Below are positions 37,383-48,699 of a DNA stretch of 64,000 nt, piece by piece. Position numbers and translations under genes: made by a program. Each line of letters begins with the position of its first letter. The first letter of the stretch is position 1. The notes beneath the pieces are model-generated. The model searched no databases. It was not told the origin of the DNA and worked only from the letters and a program-made list of their open reading frames with translations. The stretch comes from Mucidula mucida (taxonomy: Eukaryota; Basidiomycota; Agaricomycetes; Agaricales; Physalacriaceae), in the NCBI GenBank assembly GCA_015501055.1, contig JADNYV010000113.1:51408-115407 (forward strand). Reading direction: 5' to 3'.

Positions 37383-37962
37383 ATGCTATCGTCTTTGTTC
37401 TTCCTTTCCTTCTTCCGAGCTTTCCCTTTCCATTGATACTCCCGGTGCATGCAATCTACATTCCCATTTTACTTTTACGACGTACACTAGCCATCTCAAG
37501 GAGGCACTATAGTCATTGCATGTATAGAAGGCAGCGTATATGCTGTCTCGTCCACGTCTTAATCTTCTCTTTCCCTTGTCTTTTGGTTTTTGCAACACAT
37601 CCTGTCAATCAACGCTTGTATCCGCTACTCAGTTTTGTTCTTTTTTTTCTGGCAATTGAATCTTCCCTCCTCCCACACTTTGCATGTATTTGGACTGTGA
37701 TTTTGAGTTCATACTGTAACCTTATGCTGTACTTTACTCGCTGTGTATTTGCAAGGATTTTCTTCTGTGGCTATGGTTTGGCGAGGTGCGCGTCATCCAC
37801 AGGCAGCTATCGATTCCCTCACGGCCATATCCACAATCATGGCTAATGTCAACAGAGCGAAGTCAGGGCTTGTGATGATCGATGATCAGTGATAATTGCC
37901 GGCCGGTTACTTAATCCCTCCTACTGCCGTGACTCGTTAAACTTTTGTTGGTTCGCTCTTCG
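37383..37962. other. intergenic between importin beta and HIS7
   Basis: T-rich 3' region of importin beta and the HIS7 promoter. No gene or repeat seen. Confidence 0.5.
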
Positions 37963-39697
37963 ATGGGTCTCTACCTCCTCGATTATGGCGCTGGAAATGT
38001 GCAGAGTCTGGCCAACACGGTGTCTACTCTGGGACATAAATTCACCTGGATATCCAGTCCAGAGGACTTCAAGCTTGCTACGGTCAGTTGAAATTCCTCC
38101 TCATAATGATTGCGCCCTCAATTCTCTCTAGTCTCTCGTGTTTCCCGGTGTAGGTGCATTTGAAAGTGCCATTGAAAATCTTACACAAAAAGGGCTTCTT
38201 GAACCGCTGCGAGAGTATATCCTATCAGGTCGGCCTTACTTTGGAATATGTATCGGCATGCAGGTTCTCTTCGAATCCTCCACCGAGTCGCCTACACCTG
38301 GATTGGGAATCGTGCCTTTGCCCATAACGCGGTTCGATGATGCGGATAAGGCCGTGCCTCATATGGGTTGGAACGTATCGCATCTCCTACACTCCGACGA
38401 CCCAGAACACATCCACGATTCAACATATTACTACTTTGTCCATTCATATTGTGCCAAATACGATCCGAAACACTACCCAGCGGCTGCCCAATGGGCATAC
38501 ACGACGACACAATACGGCCAGGAACTGTTTATGTCGTCTATTCGCAAGGCGAACGTATTCGCGACTCAATTCCATCCTGAAAAGTCTGGCGCGGCGGGCT
38601 TAGCATTCCTCGATGCTTGGCTGCGAAAGCCAGAGTCGGCGCACTCTTCGAGTCCTGGCGCGACATCTATACCACCGACTCTCCCACCGCGCGTCGTCAA
38701 GCCTAAACCCCAGCACCAGCTGACCAAACGTATCATCGCGTGTATGGATGTCCGCGCAAACGACTCAGGAGACCTCGTCGTAACAAAAGGAGATCAATAC
38801 GATGTACGCGAAAAACAGGCCTCCGATACTGTTACAGCTACGACTGGGGGTGCCGTTCGCAACCTTGGAAAGCCCGTCACATTGGCAGAGCAGTACTACA
38901 AGGACGGCGCGGACGAGTTGTGTTTGCTGAACATCACGTCGTTCCGCCACTCACCCCTCCGGGATCAGCCTATGCTCGCCGTAGTACGCGCTGCTGCAGA
39001 ACGCGTCTTCGTACCATTGACAATAGGCGGCGGTATCAAAGACAGTGTCGACCCCGACGGGACGAAGCACCCCGCTCTAGAGGTCGCGGGGACCTACTTC
39101 CGCGCTGGGGCTGATAAAGTGAGTATCGGCAGCGAGGCGGTGATTGCGGTAGAGCGGATGCTCGCAAACGGGGGGAGGGGCGATGGGACTAGCGCTATTG
39201 AGACGATTGCGCATGCGTACGGGCGACAGGCTGTGGTAGTTTCTATTGACCCCCGAAGGGTCTATGTCGATTCAGAGACGTACGAGGGGCCCTACAAGGC
39301 TGAGGTTATCTGCGGTGAGCCTGGATCAAGTGAGAGCGGCAAGGCGTGGTGGTACCAGTGCACGATCTCGGGAGGGCGAGAGGCCCGCCCGCTGTCTGTT
39401 GTCCAGCTTGCGAAAGGGGCGGAGAGCCTGGGTGCTGGGGAGCTCTTGGTGAACAGCATCAACCGGGACGGTTCGGGGTTGGGCTTTGATCTCGACTTGG
39501 TGCGGTTGGTAAAGTCAGCTGTCAGGATACCCGTTGTTGCGAGCAGTGGCGCAGGGAGTAAGGAGCATTTTTTGGAGGTATTCCAAAAGACAGATGTTGA
39601 GTCGGCGTTGGCTGCGGGTATTTTCCACCGTAAGGAGGTTGGCATTGATGAGGTCAAGCAGTGTTTAGATGATAACCAGGTCAATGTTAGACGATAG
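37963..39697 (+). CDS. HIS7: imidazole glycerol phosphate synthase HisHF
   Basis: Bifunctional glutamine amidotransferase/cyclase of histidine synthesis: makes imidazole glycerol phosphate plus AICAR. Two exons, 37963-38082 and 38132-39697, give 561 residues, the fungal fused length. HisH part: YGAGNVQSL at the N-terminus, FPGVGAFESA, the nucleophile Cys in GICIGMQVLFE, and the His/Glu pair in QFHPEKSG. The HisF barrel begins at about residue 215: IACMDVRANDSGDLVVTKGDQYDVRE with the catalytic Asp, LNITSFRHSP, PLTIGGGIKDS, DKVSIGSEAV, SIDPRRVYV, LLVNSINRDGSGLGFDLDL with the second Asp, and SSGAGSKEHF. No defects. Confidence 0.97.
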
Positions 39698-39870
39698 CAT
39701 ATTGTAGAGTTAAGTACTAGTAAAATGTATGTTCAGCTTCTTCCTACACACTATATTACATTCAAATTGAGAGCTAACTTGGACTTGAATGTTGAATCCT
39801 ATGGCATTGCTCTACTCGTAATGATAAAGCTCGATGAAGGTCTCGTAAATAAAAAGGATTCACATGTAGA

Positions 39871-40560
39871 ATGGATACAAAAAAAGATCTAGTCCCAGCG
39901 AACTATGAAGAAATGGTCACTAAACTTTCCTTCGATGTTGATGGTATGGTCATTCATCATTCCGCTCTGCAAACCAAAGACGAGGATGAGACCAACGTCC
40001 TTGAATTTGAACATAAACTCTGCCCTTTACTGCGAACGGAGTCTGAGTATTGTTCGCACCGAGGAAATTTCAGGATATCTGTCGTCGAAAGTTCCCCAGA
40101 CCCTCGCTGAGCGCATTTCCGTGGTTATGGTTAGGCCCAGTCTTTTCAGACAAAAATGGGATGAGATCTAGAAATTTGTGGGGTATCGGGGCGACCAAAC
40201 GTTCACCGACGCGCGGCTTGCGATTGCGCCAGAACCCATGTTTGAGTCGCATCGCTGGGGAACTCTGATGCAGGTAGATTGTTCACTTTTCCTTCTACTC
40301 TGACACCAAGTCGCGATTATTATGCCGTCACAAATGGGTACCCATGATGCTCAGCTCAGGCCACAACACGCGAAGAATCGAACAATAGCATCCGGGGAAA
40401 CCGGTTCCTTCAAGTACGGGATGTGCGTCGTGCCTCCTTCCGTGCCCATCCTTACTTGGTTTCAGCCTTCAGAGATTTCCAACTCAAAGCACCTTACTCC
40501 ATTGGATCTAAGTAGATAGGCGGCAATTATGTGGGGGATTGGAAGGGAGGAGGACTTGTG
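39871..40560 (+). pseudogene. PP2C relic, piece 1 (N-terminal two thirds)
   Basis: Starts with MDTKKDL and matches the PP2C gene at 17.8-19.1 kb from its first residues (VTKLSFDVDGMVIHH.ALQTK.ED against ATKLSFDIDGMVIHHATLQTKNED). Further matches follow in order at DNA level: around 40070-40125, 40150-40260 (GGCGACCAAACGTTCACCGACGC shared), 40320-40420, 40470-40500 (ATTTCCAACTCAAAGCACC), and 40530-40555. Frames change repeatedly and internal stretches are missing, so it cannot be translated. Similarity fades at the point matching WSDWKEEG of the intact gene. Confidence 0.8.
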
Positions 40561-40639
40561 GCGTCATAACCGTACAACATATCGTGTTCTTTATAAGGGC
40601 TATTCATATCAATGTACGCTAGTGGAGATATGGGTGTGA

Positions 40640-41870
40640 TGTTCTAGATAGGATGCTTAGTTAGGCGTTAGAGTCTGAAATCGAATAAACGCACGAGATT
40701 TCAAGGGTGGCGGGCGATAAGGAGGAAAGGTGGCACTGCGCGTTCGGGTTTGCTCCTCTATCCACAACACAAGGTTGTGGAACACGAAATTGGCGAGGAA
40801 GTTGTGAGCGATGAGCGGTAGTTGCGTGCGGAATCTGGATAGGCGTGAGTACTGGTATACCAGAGACGGTTTTGTAGGTACTGATTCATTTGGATGTCAC
40901 GAAGAATCAACCCAGATTGTTATAGTCTGTGAAAAGCGCATGAGAAACCGAGACCACATGCGAGAGCATTGCCAATATGATCCAAACGAACGTTCAGCAC
41001 TGCCTGTCTCAAACGAATCAGTAGTCTTCTTCTGATCGCAAGAAAGGAAAAAGCCCACCAGTGATTCCTCTCGAGTTCAATACTCGTTTATGGTCCCGTT
41101 CAAACACGAAAACACACAGCCATCCCAGGTCCCGTGCCACACTGGCGACACAGCGAGGTCAACAAATATCCGCGGCGCCTTCCCGCGAGCGCCTCCCAAT
41201 ACGACCGATAACTCCTAGGTGACTAAATGTCGAGTGTACCGTATCGGGACTTGCTACGTCGGGCGGTTGGGTAAGAATACTTCCATCAAACCCCAAGAAT
41301 CGTGGCACTCTGCTGGTGTTGTGTGGCGGGGAGGGATGTCTGTGGCTAAGTGAGTTGGCGAGTGGCTGATAGCGGTACATCTGTGGAATCGTGATATGTC
41401 AGAGGATGGAGTAGGACAGCGGACGTACCTGCAACGACGCCGTGCAGGCATGCGATCGCATGTGGTCTGTATAGCGATGACTGTAAATGATGAGATTCGA
41501 ATTGTGGCACAGAGACAACAAGGCCTACAGTCATGATTGATGGACGTGGCATGAAAGCGAGTGGCCCCGACGAGACCACAGCTTTAGTGAAGTCGTTGTG
41601 AAGCAGTCAAAGCGATGGCGAGCGTCATCGTCGCAGTGCGGTCACTCCTTAGTGTAGAGAGAAGCTGCGGAGAGAATGATGGGCGTAGGAAAGATGGGGG
41701 TTACCGTCAGACCACAGCCCTTTATATGAATTGACCAAGGCACGCAAAAAACAATAAACAACAAAAAGAGCTGTAGAGAATGGTGATGGTCAATGCGAAA
41801 ATGCAGGGCCGTGGATGTATCAATGGATCAGCCAAAGAGAGAACAATTGCAGCGAGTCCTAGTGTGGGTC
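40640..41870. other. intergenic, no gene seen
   Basis: No frame has a recognisable domain. Stretches of short imperfect direct repeats occur but nothing I can name. Confidence 0.4.
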
Positions 41871-41879
41871 CTGCATTCT

Positions 41880-42080
41880 GTAATGGAACAAAGTCGCGTT
41901 CTGGAGTTACATGCCTTCCTGGCCGAGCTCGTTGGCAGGTTTGAATTCAAGTTTACAGGCAGCGCCGGTGATTTCCGTCGCGAAGCGTGCAATCTAATGA
42001 CGCCGACGTTGAAATCAGAGAGGGAGAAAGGCTCCCAGCTACCCGTGAGAGTTAGAATGGCGCGCAGCGAGGAGATGTAG
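41880..42080 (+). pseudogene. cytochrome P450 C-terminal relic
   Basis: The frame ending at 42080 reads VLELHAFLAELVGRFEF, a near match to the helix after the heme Cys in basidiomycete P450s (family form ..EMKAFLAELV..FEF..), then RREACNLMTPTLKS and KGSQLPVRVRMA, the usual C-terminal strand pair. The heme-binding FxxGxRxCxG loop and all upstream helices are absent within the preceding kilobase. It is therefore a 3' fragment of a P450 gene, of the type with RREAC.VM.P ends. No intact P450 lies in the window. Confidence 0.6.
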
Positions 42081-42340
42081 ACGTTGGCGTTATTGCTAAA
42101 TTATACAGTGTACCGTCCTCGAATTCGATATCCTCTCGATGTAGTCGTCTAAATTCGCACGAGCTTGCTGAAAGCCTTTGATCATCAACGATCTACAGGC
42201 ATGATATATCACTGATGGCAGAGATCGGTATTGGCATAGAGTGAACCACACTAACGTGGTAAGTACGAATCGAGACGTAGTATAATCGTAAAAACATGGT
42301 GGTAATAGTATGCACCAAACCTCAAAGAACGTCCGATTGT

Positions 42341-43413
42341 TCAGATGGTATCCACAGAGTCCAAAGAATCCAAAACGCGCAGACGTTTACCTGCATGGCC
42401 GACTTCCTCCTGTAGAGCATCACCTCCCGTCTCTTCGTTGTTGGCATCTTCCACGATGGTGACGTCCCGCGCGCGCTTGCCCAACGACGTCCGACCAGCC
42501 CGTACCACAGCCTCGGGAGACTCAATTCCAGTGAAGTTTGGTGCATCAAGGAAGGATTCATTCGCCTCGTTGTCCTCAGACAGAACAGCGTGGTGATTTT
42601 CTGTCTTGGACTTGTCGTCAAAGGCTACGGTGGTGTCTGCGAAAATGTCCAAGGTCTCGAAAGTGTTGACAATGTGATCAGGATTGCTAGCGGAGGATAG
42701 GATGTCGAAGGCTCGGTGTGCAGAGAGTGATTCTTCTTCGTCTGGGGCATCAGTGACAACGAGAGTAGTCAGATGAGCATCGGAAGTGTTAGAGTCTGGG
42801 AGAGTGACGCGAATGAGGTCCGTAGAGGCTTGTGGCTCATCCGCAGCGAAAGGTAGTGAGGATATCCTACTAACCGTATCCTCCGCAGAGACGTTGGCGA
42901 GAACGTCTAACGCGACAGCTTGCTCCAAGCTGGGTTCTCCATCTTGATTCAAACCATCTTCCTCAACGCCTTCCGGAACAATGTCTGTAGTGTGATAGAT
43001 GACTAAACCTCCTACACGTTGAACCAGAGCTCGACAAGCACCGGGGAAAGGCCAGCATAGCGATTCCTGGATTCGACGACCATCTTGTGCAAGGAAGGTA
43101 TTGGCGAAAGATCGATGAGTGCAGCGGGAAAGTCATCATTGCAGAGAAGAGGTCGGCCATCGTGAAAGATGCGTCCGTCTTCGCCGAGCTTCACATTGCG
43201 ACTGTAAGCGTTTACAACATGTCTTGACTGGCGTTGAACGAAGCCTGAGAGTCGTTTCATAGGCCTACGACCGACGAGACACGCTCTTTGGTCGAAGGTC
43301 AAGTACTCGCTTTTGCTGGTCAAGTCGCTGGTCCATGAGTGCGCAATAAGATTCGCTTGGTGACGTAGTAAGGCGTCGGACACGAAAGGTACGCGAGAGG
43401 TAGGAGTCGTCAT
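42341..43413 (-). CDS. hypothetical protein, acidic C-terminus
   Basis: Two exons: 43413 to about 43018, then 42984-42341. The first half is globular in composition (SDALLRHQANLIAHSW...LVGRRPMKRLSGFVQRQSRHVVNAYSRNVKLGEDGRIFHDGRPLL). The second half is acidic and Ser/Thr/Asp/Glu-rich with a short basic patch (SLGKRARD, AGKRLRVLD), suggesting a nuclear regulator, though that is only inference. The GTGTAG donor after WFN and the acceptor before 42984 leave the frame one base short, so a base may be missing or the junction differs. A 5' leader intron probably lies at 43420-43470. I do not recognise the family. Confidence 0.5.
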
Positions 43414-44000
43414 TACCACTGTGCAAAAATCAATTTGATTAGGTTGAAAATGCCAGCAGCGACGTACATAGAGAATAGAGTGGCAAGTCAAGTCAAAGAG
43501 CGCAAGATGGTAGTAAGAGGCAAGCGATGGCAAACACAATCGATCAGCCCGTCTTCTCTCCACTTTATTTCAAGTCAGGCCTAACGCTTAAATTTGAGCG
43601 CAATTACATATTGGATAACACCAGAACAATCTACACATATACCCTTTTGAGGGACACTAACGGACATGGGTCGTCTATGAGTTATGAACGCCGTGTATTG
43701 GTTCTTGAAGTACATCTACCTAAGCACAGTGTTGACGACGGCCCACTACATCCTGTCCTTCCCGAGAACAGACTATCTCCAAAAATCCGACAAACGTTTT
43801 GTCCAGTAAACCTCCACCTTGTCTGTGGCGCCGAACGAGACTTCAAGGAATCGCACAGATGAACGTAATAATATCAAGTATGTAAAGCTAGTGGTACAAC
43901 CGCGATCAGCCAGTACATAATCGAGATACGGACATAGACAGCTACGATAAATCTACGGATACACTGGCAGGTAGTCTCGGGTGGAAGGAAGGAAGCGACT
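43414..44000. other. intergenic, no gene seen
   Basis: Between the hypothetical gene's start and the 3' end of the degenerate AAA gene. No supported feature. Confidence 0.4.
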
Positions 44001-46008
44001 TCAAGTCGACTGCCCCATCCGCTTCCGTAGTTTGGCAAGCACGCCAGACATGCTGTACGTGCTGGGCGAATAATGTATCGAGTCAAAAGACTCTAATGTT
44101 TGCATCACGTCATGCACAAATGGCTCAACGTCTTCAGCGGGAAGACATTCAGCTGCAAGGGCAGAAATCTCCAACATGGAGAAACCCAACACTCGGTGAG
44201 CCAATTCCCACTGGGAAGACTCGATAGTAATGAGGCCGAAGAGGTTATCTCTGAAATCCGGCGCAGTCCGGTTCTGCGTCCATGATGGCTCATGCGACAG
44301 TGGCGCCGATGGGCCCCGTGCGTATGGATGCCTCTAAGGGGTAAATGAGGTATCTATTGAGGAGGGTGTGAATCTCATCGATATTGTCTTCCGTGGATTT
44401 GAGCAGAGGAGCATGCAGGTTGTCGAGGAGTACGAAAACGTGAAAGCCCAGTTCTGAAAGGCGGTCCTGTAGAGCTAGTCTTTAACGAGAGACGTTAAAC
44501 CGGTCGCAACGACGTACCATAACCCATGAAAAACTCGAGCCTTTGCCACCTACATGTATACGACGGTTGATCTCGTTCGGCGTCAGGAGGATAAGATCGC
44601 GGTAACGCATCAAGAAACACTTGAGCGCGGCGTTCATGCACCTAGTACGGCTCGCGCCAAAGACTGGAAGGTCTGAAGGAAGATCGTCGAGATTTAGATG
44701 AAGCAGCAATGGATCTTCCTCTAGCCATGCTTGTCGTCGAGCAACGAGAACTCCCCAAAAACTTGCAAGAATGCTTCTCGACGGTTTACGTCTAAAACAT
44801 TGACCACCATAGAAAGGAGACTTGTCTTTCCGAAACCGGAGGGCTGGCGAAGTAAGGTGAGACGACCTTCCAACGACTCCGCACAGAGCTTCTTGACTTG
44901 CGTTAATTTTTTGACAAACATCGTCGGTGATCTGACGATGGCATGTAAGGTGAGGGGAATTGCGTCGGGCAGGCGCTACAATTGATGAGGGATAGGCAGA
45001 ATTTTACAACATAGACAATTCACCCTTTCGACAGACACGCGTCCTATCCGTATATGCCTGCTGAGGCGAGCTGGCTTGCGAGGTTTCAGTGGTAATGCTT
45101 CAAACTCTTCCATCATCCACGAGTCTGCCTCCTCATCGGAGTTCTCGTCTGAGTGGTAAGACAATTTGATTGCTCTTTGTTGTCCTCCGAGTCGCTTGAA
45201 GAGGAACTCGAAGAATAGTCTGCCTAATTGTTAATCGGCGAACAATATGCCATTCAACCATAAGAGCATACCACTATCATCAGACTTTGGCGACGCGCTG
45301 CCAGCGTGCTTGATAAATATTAATGCTTGTTGGATCGCCCAAGACTACACGCCGTCTCTTCTTCGGGGCCGATGATCATGAATGTCGTCTGGAACAAACT
45401 GATAATACATTGTTAGTGCTAAGCAAATGCCGACAGAGGAAGCTTGAACTAACATCAACTTTACTAGAAGAATCGTCTCCAATCTGAACAATAACGTGTC
45501 CGTCAAAAGTCCTTACTAACGGCGGGATGTCCTTCGTCAATCTAGCTTGTATGGGCATCGAGCTAGGCCCCTCATCGAAAGTCAATGAGGCCTTTCGCTT
45601 AAGGAAATCGTGCAACTCCCGGCAGATAACGAAATGGGCTTGACTGGGGGGATTAAACTGGCTGTGAAGGCAGGAGATAGCTCCCAGTCCTTTGAGGAGG
45701 GGATCAAAGCACGGGGATGGGGAGCGAGACCAAGATTGCAATTTTTCAGATACGAACGAGTCCTTGACGTTCAACGGCGGGAATGCATAGACGAGGCTTC
45801 GGCTACCATACCATGGACACGGACATGTCGCTCCATGCTGGCGGTTCACTTTGTCTGCAATGAAGCTAGGAGTGTTTTGGGAGTGTTTCTGGGCAACATA
45901 TGTGTGTGACCTGCAGCGACAACTAACAAGGCTATATCGGTTGTCTGTGAGTGTCCGGGCTGCGACATCGTAGCGGAGATTGTAGGTGGACCTTGGTATA
46001 AAAGCCAC
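44001..46008 (-). pseudogene. AAA-ATPase-like protein, degenerate
   Basis: The core reads FVKKLTQVKKLCAESLEGRLTLLRQPSGFGKTSLLSMVVNVLDV (Walker A QPSGFGKTS) and VFVLLDNLHAP (Walker B-like), matching the AAA-ATPase_like family (pfam09820 type) expanded in Agaricomycetes. Upstream exons encode IPPLVRTFDGHVIVQIGDDSSSKVD, and an acidic [12 protein letters not shown]...DENSDEEADSWMMEEFEALPLKPRKP segment. Several joins work as introns (for example acceptors before GACCGC at 44460 and before CGCCTG at 44980), but frames also change without splice signals near 45345, 45165 and 44290. I read it as a decaying gene; consensus errors could account for some breaks. The true start is not clear. Confidence 0.55.
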
Positions 46009-46044
46009 AAAATGAAAAAGGTGAACAAAGTCCGTCCCTCATCA

Positions 46045-46167
46045 AAAAGGATGTCTACGATGTGGAGGTCAGAGGTGGCGGCAACGCATCTAGTAGGCCG
46101 TCGGACCCAAAGACGAGCATATCACTCGAGAGACGAGGCACTGGACGTCTGGATGTACGGCATGTTA
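46045..46167 (-). pseudogene. PP2C relic, piece 2 (left part)
   Basis: Antisense copy of the PP2C segment at 18040-18150: shared stretches include CCCAAAGACGAGCATATC and GTACGGCATGT. In gene sense it reads DMLVFGSDGLLDALPP, keeping the metal-binding Asp (codon 46102-46100) that the gene at 18 kb has lost. The homology stops exactly at the TA where the MITE begins and resumes after it at 46535. Confidence 0.8.
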
Positions 46168-46532
46168 CAGTGCGTTGCAGTGAAATGTGCACCTTCCGCA
46201 GTTTGCTCCGCTCAGGGACTCTGCTTAGGGTCGGGCGTAAATATAGCCTAATCAGGAAATAAATCTTGTTCGGTCATGCCCCGGTGATGCGACCAAACTG
46301 TTAACGCGACCTTGTCCACTATAAAAGTATCCTTTCTCCCCGGAAGATAACATGCTGCTTATAGCAGTGCTCTCTTACCACTGGTTTGACACGTTGTAGC
46401 TACAAGGTGCGCGAGAATGAAGGCAAGATCTGAATAAGATTTGATGTACTAACTAGGAAACATATACCACCCTGAGCAGAAATCCTGAACGGAGCGGGCT
46501 GCGGAAGGTGCACATTTCACTGCAACGCACTG
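46168..46532. mobile_element. Tc1/mariner-like MITE with TA target duplication
   Basis: A 365-base element without coding capacity. Its ends are inverted repeats: 34 bases perfect (46168-46201 and 46499-46532, starting CAGTGCGTTGCAGTG) and about 64 bases with a few mismatches (to about 46231 and from about 46469). TA dinucleotides flank both ends (46166-46167, 46533-46534). Removing the element and one TA rejoins the PP2C relic: CATGT-TA-ATGTGGCCCC against CATGT-TG-ATATGGCCCT in the gene. TIRs starting CAGTG with TA duplication are typical of Tc1/mariner-mobilised elements. Confidence 0.85.
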
Positions 46533-46534
46533 TA

Positions 46535-46556
46535 ATGTGGCCCCTGGTATAATTTA
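46535..46556 (-). pseudogene. PP2C relic, piece 2 (right part, beyond the MITE)
   Basis: ATGTGGCCCCTGG continues the similarity to the PP2C gene (ATATGGCCCTCCT at 18156-18168) directly after the MITE. Homology is lost within about 20 bases, at the place where piece 1 at 40.56 kb also ends. Confidence 0.6.
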
Positions 46557-46969
46557 CACTAACCATGACTCTTGTGATTCTTTCAAACATTATTCCGAGC
46601 CCACCCTAGCCCGAACCCTGAGATAACAAGCAGCTAAACCATAGAGTCAGACGCAGCTTTTTGAAGCCCATAAGGTCGCCACTATTAAAAGACGAAGAAC
46701 GGGTATTGGGAGTGCATCGGGAAACCAACGTAGTTGAAAGCCCTCAATGAAGAAATCATGTGATGCGCCACACACCGGGGCCTGAGGGAATTGATGGACA
46801 CCAATGGCAATTGGAGCTAAGTGCGACATTTTGTGGAGGGCCTGCGCGAATAAATGGAGGATGCCTGACTCATCACGCACGTGCCTCAACAGACGATATA
46901 ACAGCACGAGCAAAATCCTAGACCTACCTCAGAAATTCATTCTACCGCACCATCACCATTATCATAAAC
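46557..46969. promoter_or_regulatory. upstream region of the metallothionein gene
   Basis: No coding feature. GATATAAC near 46890 could serve as a weak TATA element about 75 bases before the ATG, and a CACGTG core sits near 46877. Metal-response function is not shown by the sequence. Confidence 0.3.
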
Positions 46970-47188
46970 ATGAACTCCGTACGTTGTTTCTCTCTTCGTG
47001 GAAGGAGACGGAGGCTGAAATGTTATGCTTTTGCAGACTGTCGCAGCCCCTGTTAACCAAGCCACCACCTGTGGCAACGCGTCTTGCACTTGCACTAAGT
47101 ATGTCACCATGCTTTTCGTAGCTAAGGAAGGTACTTATATATGTTTCCTTACAGCTGCACCTGCAAGCCCGGTGAATGCAAGTGTTAA
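46970..47188 (+). CDS. metallothionein, 34 residues
   Basis: Small Cys-rich metal-binding protein, probably for copper or zinc/cadmium buffering in the cytosol. Three exons, 46970-46978 (ATG AAC TCC only), 47037-47098, 47155-47188. The product has seven Cys among its last 20 residues in a C-x4-C-x-C-x2-C-x-C-x4-C-x-C order, ending CKPGECKC; there are no aromatic residues. Seven Cys is also the count in the short Neurospora copper metallothionein, and the KPGECKC end recurs in basidiomycete metallothioneins as far as I recall. All three junctions have strong GTACGT/GTATGT donors and AG acceptors and restore frame. The gene is too short and split for ordinary ORF finding. Confidence 0.85.
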
Positions 47189-47299
47189 ACGCATCACCCA
47201 TGTACCACCATCGTTGTAGCTTGGAGAATTATTAATTGACCGTCTCGTCAATACACATTCATGAAACACTTGATTATTTGCCGTAAGATACAACACTAA

Positions 47300-48667
47300 T
47301 TAGAGGCTCAAGTCGCCATTCTCCTTGATAAGTTGTGTCACTAAAAGTCTATGAGCAATCGAGCGTGTACAAGATTTGCCACTCACACTTATCCTGGTAC
47401 CGGTTTCTTCGGGCGGGATCCAATTCTATCAACTGCTTCAAGCAGTCCTCACAGCTTGCTCGCAAACCCGCCACGTCCACCGATGCAGAATGTTTCCTAA
47501 TCAATATCGTCTTATAGTAGACAATCGACTCCATGCACCCTGAAAGAGTTGAGGTAGAACCCATGTAATAAAGACGCAAGAGTATTCCTTACATTTGTTG
47601 TCACTCTCGTCGTCGCCACTTCGGCGCTTCTCATCAAGCAGTTCCTGTATAACGGCAATCTCGCTCTCAAGGCGCTCCTTATCTTCGCCTAGCTCTATCT
47701 TCAGTGAAAGGGTTCAAGTCAATGAATAGAGAGACACCCCACCTGATCCTATAAGCCAACGATGGTATAACCAAACGCTCTGATCATTCGGATCTGTGAA
47801 CATGGCGTTGTGCAGTATATCAAACTCTGTAGAGAAGGTGATTAACGCGGACGCTCGGCGACTGAGCGTATCGTACCTGCTTCGCGCGACTCGACCGGAT
47901 CCAGTCGTCCGTCCGACCATAGCAGTGTCAGGACCTTTGAGCGCTGATGCCATGCGCTAAAGTTGGACAGCTCAGATTCGATCTTCTTGAGCGTGTACGC
48001 CAGTTCCGCGAATTCAGAGCGGGGTACGGGCATGCTTGCGAGGACGTATCTCCTGTAATTCCATGCCATAACTACATCCTTCAGTAAGGACGTGCGTTCG
48101 AGTAAGAAGCAGACGTACAATTGCGAGGATCCACATCTAGCATTCTCTCAACGACAACCATCTCCTTATCCCAATACGTTTTGCGCCATCCAAGCGGATC
48201 GTCCTCTGGGCCCTCCGGTATATTCTCGAGACACCACCGCCGGTGATTCCAGACCCAGTATATCTTCGGGTGCGCTTTGAGAGCCACCATCGTCAACGAC
48301 AGATCATCCGCAAGCAGCCCGTTAACCTCCTGTGGAGAACTTTTAAGAGTTGAAGTGAAATCCGCCAAACACATACCTCTGCGGAAACAAGCCCTTGACT
48401 AGTATATTCCGGCGATAGTTCCAGACGGTGTAAAACTCGGGATTCACTTGTAGAAGCCGGGTGGTGAGGTCGAGTGCATCCTTTGACCAGTCGGACTGCT
48501 TCTTGCGCGTAAGTATGTTGTCTGTGAGCGCTAGAAAGTCGGCGATTTTGGCCTTTTCGCGGAGCTTTCGGGCGGCGATGGCTTCAGGAGATTGTCTGAT
48601 GTATTTGACGTGGTGCTATACGACGACGGTGAGGGCGTAGCGAGTAACGAAAGGGCCCACAGACCAT
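47300..48667 (-). CDS. BET4: Rab geranylgeranyltransferase alpha subunit, one frame break
   Basis: Alpha subunit of the enzyme that prenylates Rab GTPases for membrane traffic. Exons: 48667-48665 (the start codon alone), 48615-48377, 48329-48119, 48071-47877, 47826-47738, 47698-47593, 47539-47387, 47340-47300; about 345 residues. Prenyltransferase-alpha repeats are plain: NPEFYTVWNYRRNIL, HPKIYWVWNHRRWCLEN, DPRNFMAWNYRRYVL, NFSAWHQRSKVL, DQSVWLYHRWLIG. The C-terminal part (LDPARRNRYQDKLTQLI) follows the last splice. The join from 48377 to 48329 is one base out of frame, at a CC run next to the acceptor; a third C would fix it. The lone-ATG exon is supported by the conserved HHVKYIRQSPEA that starts exon 2. 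Confidence 0.87.
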
Positions 48668-48699
48668 GATGACAGTGGATGATCAAGCGTCGACCACAA

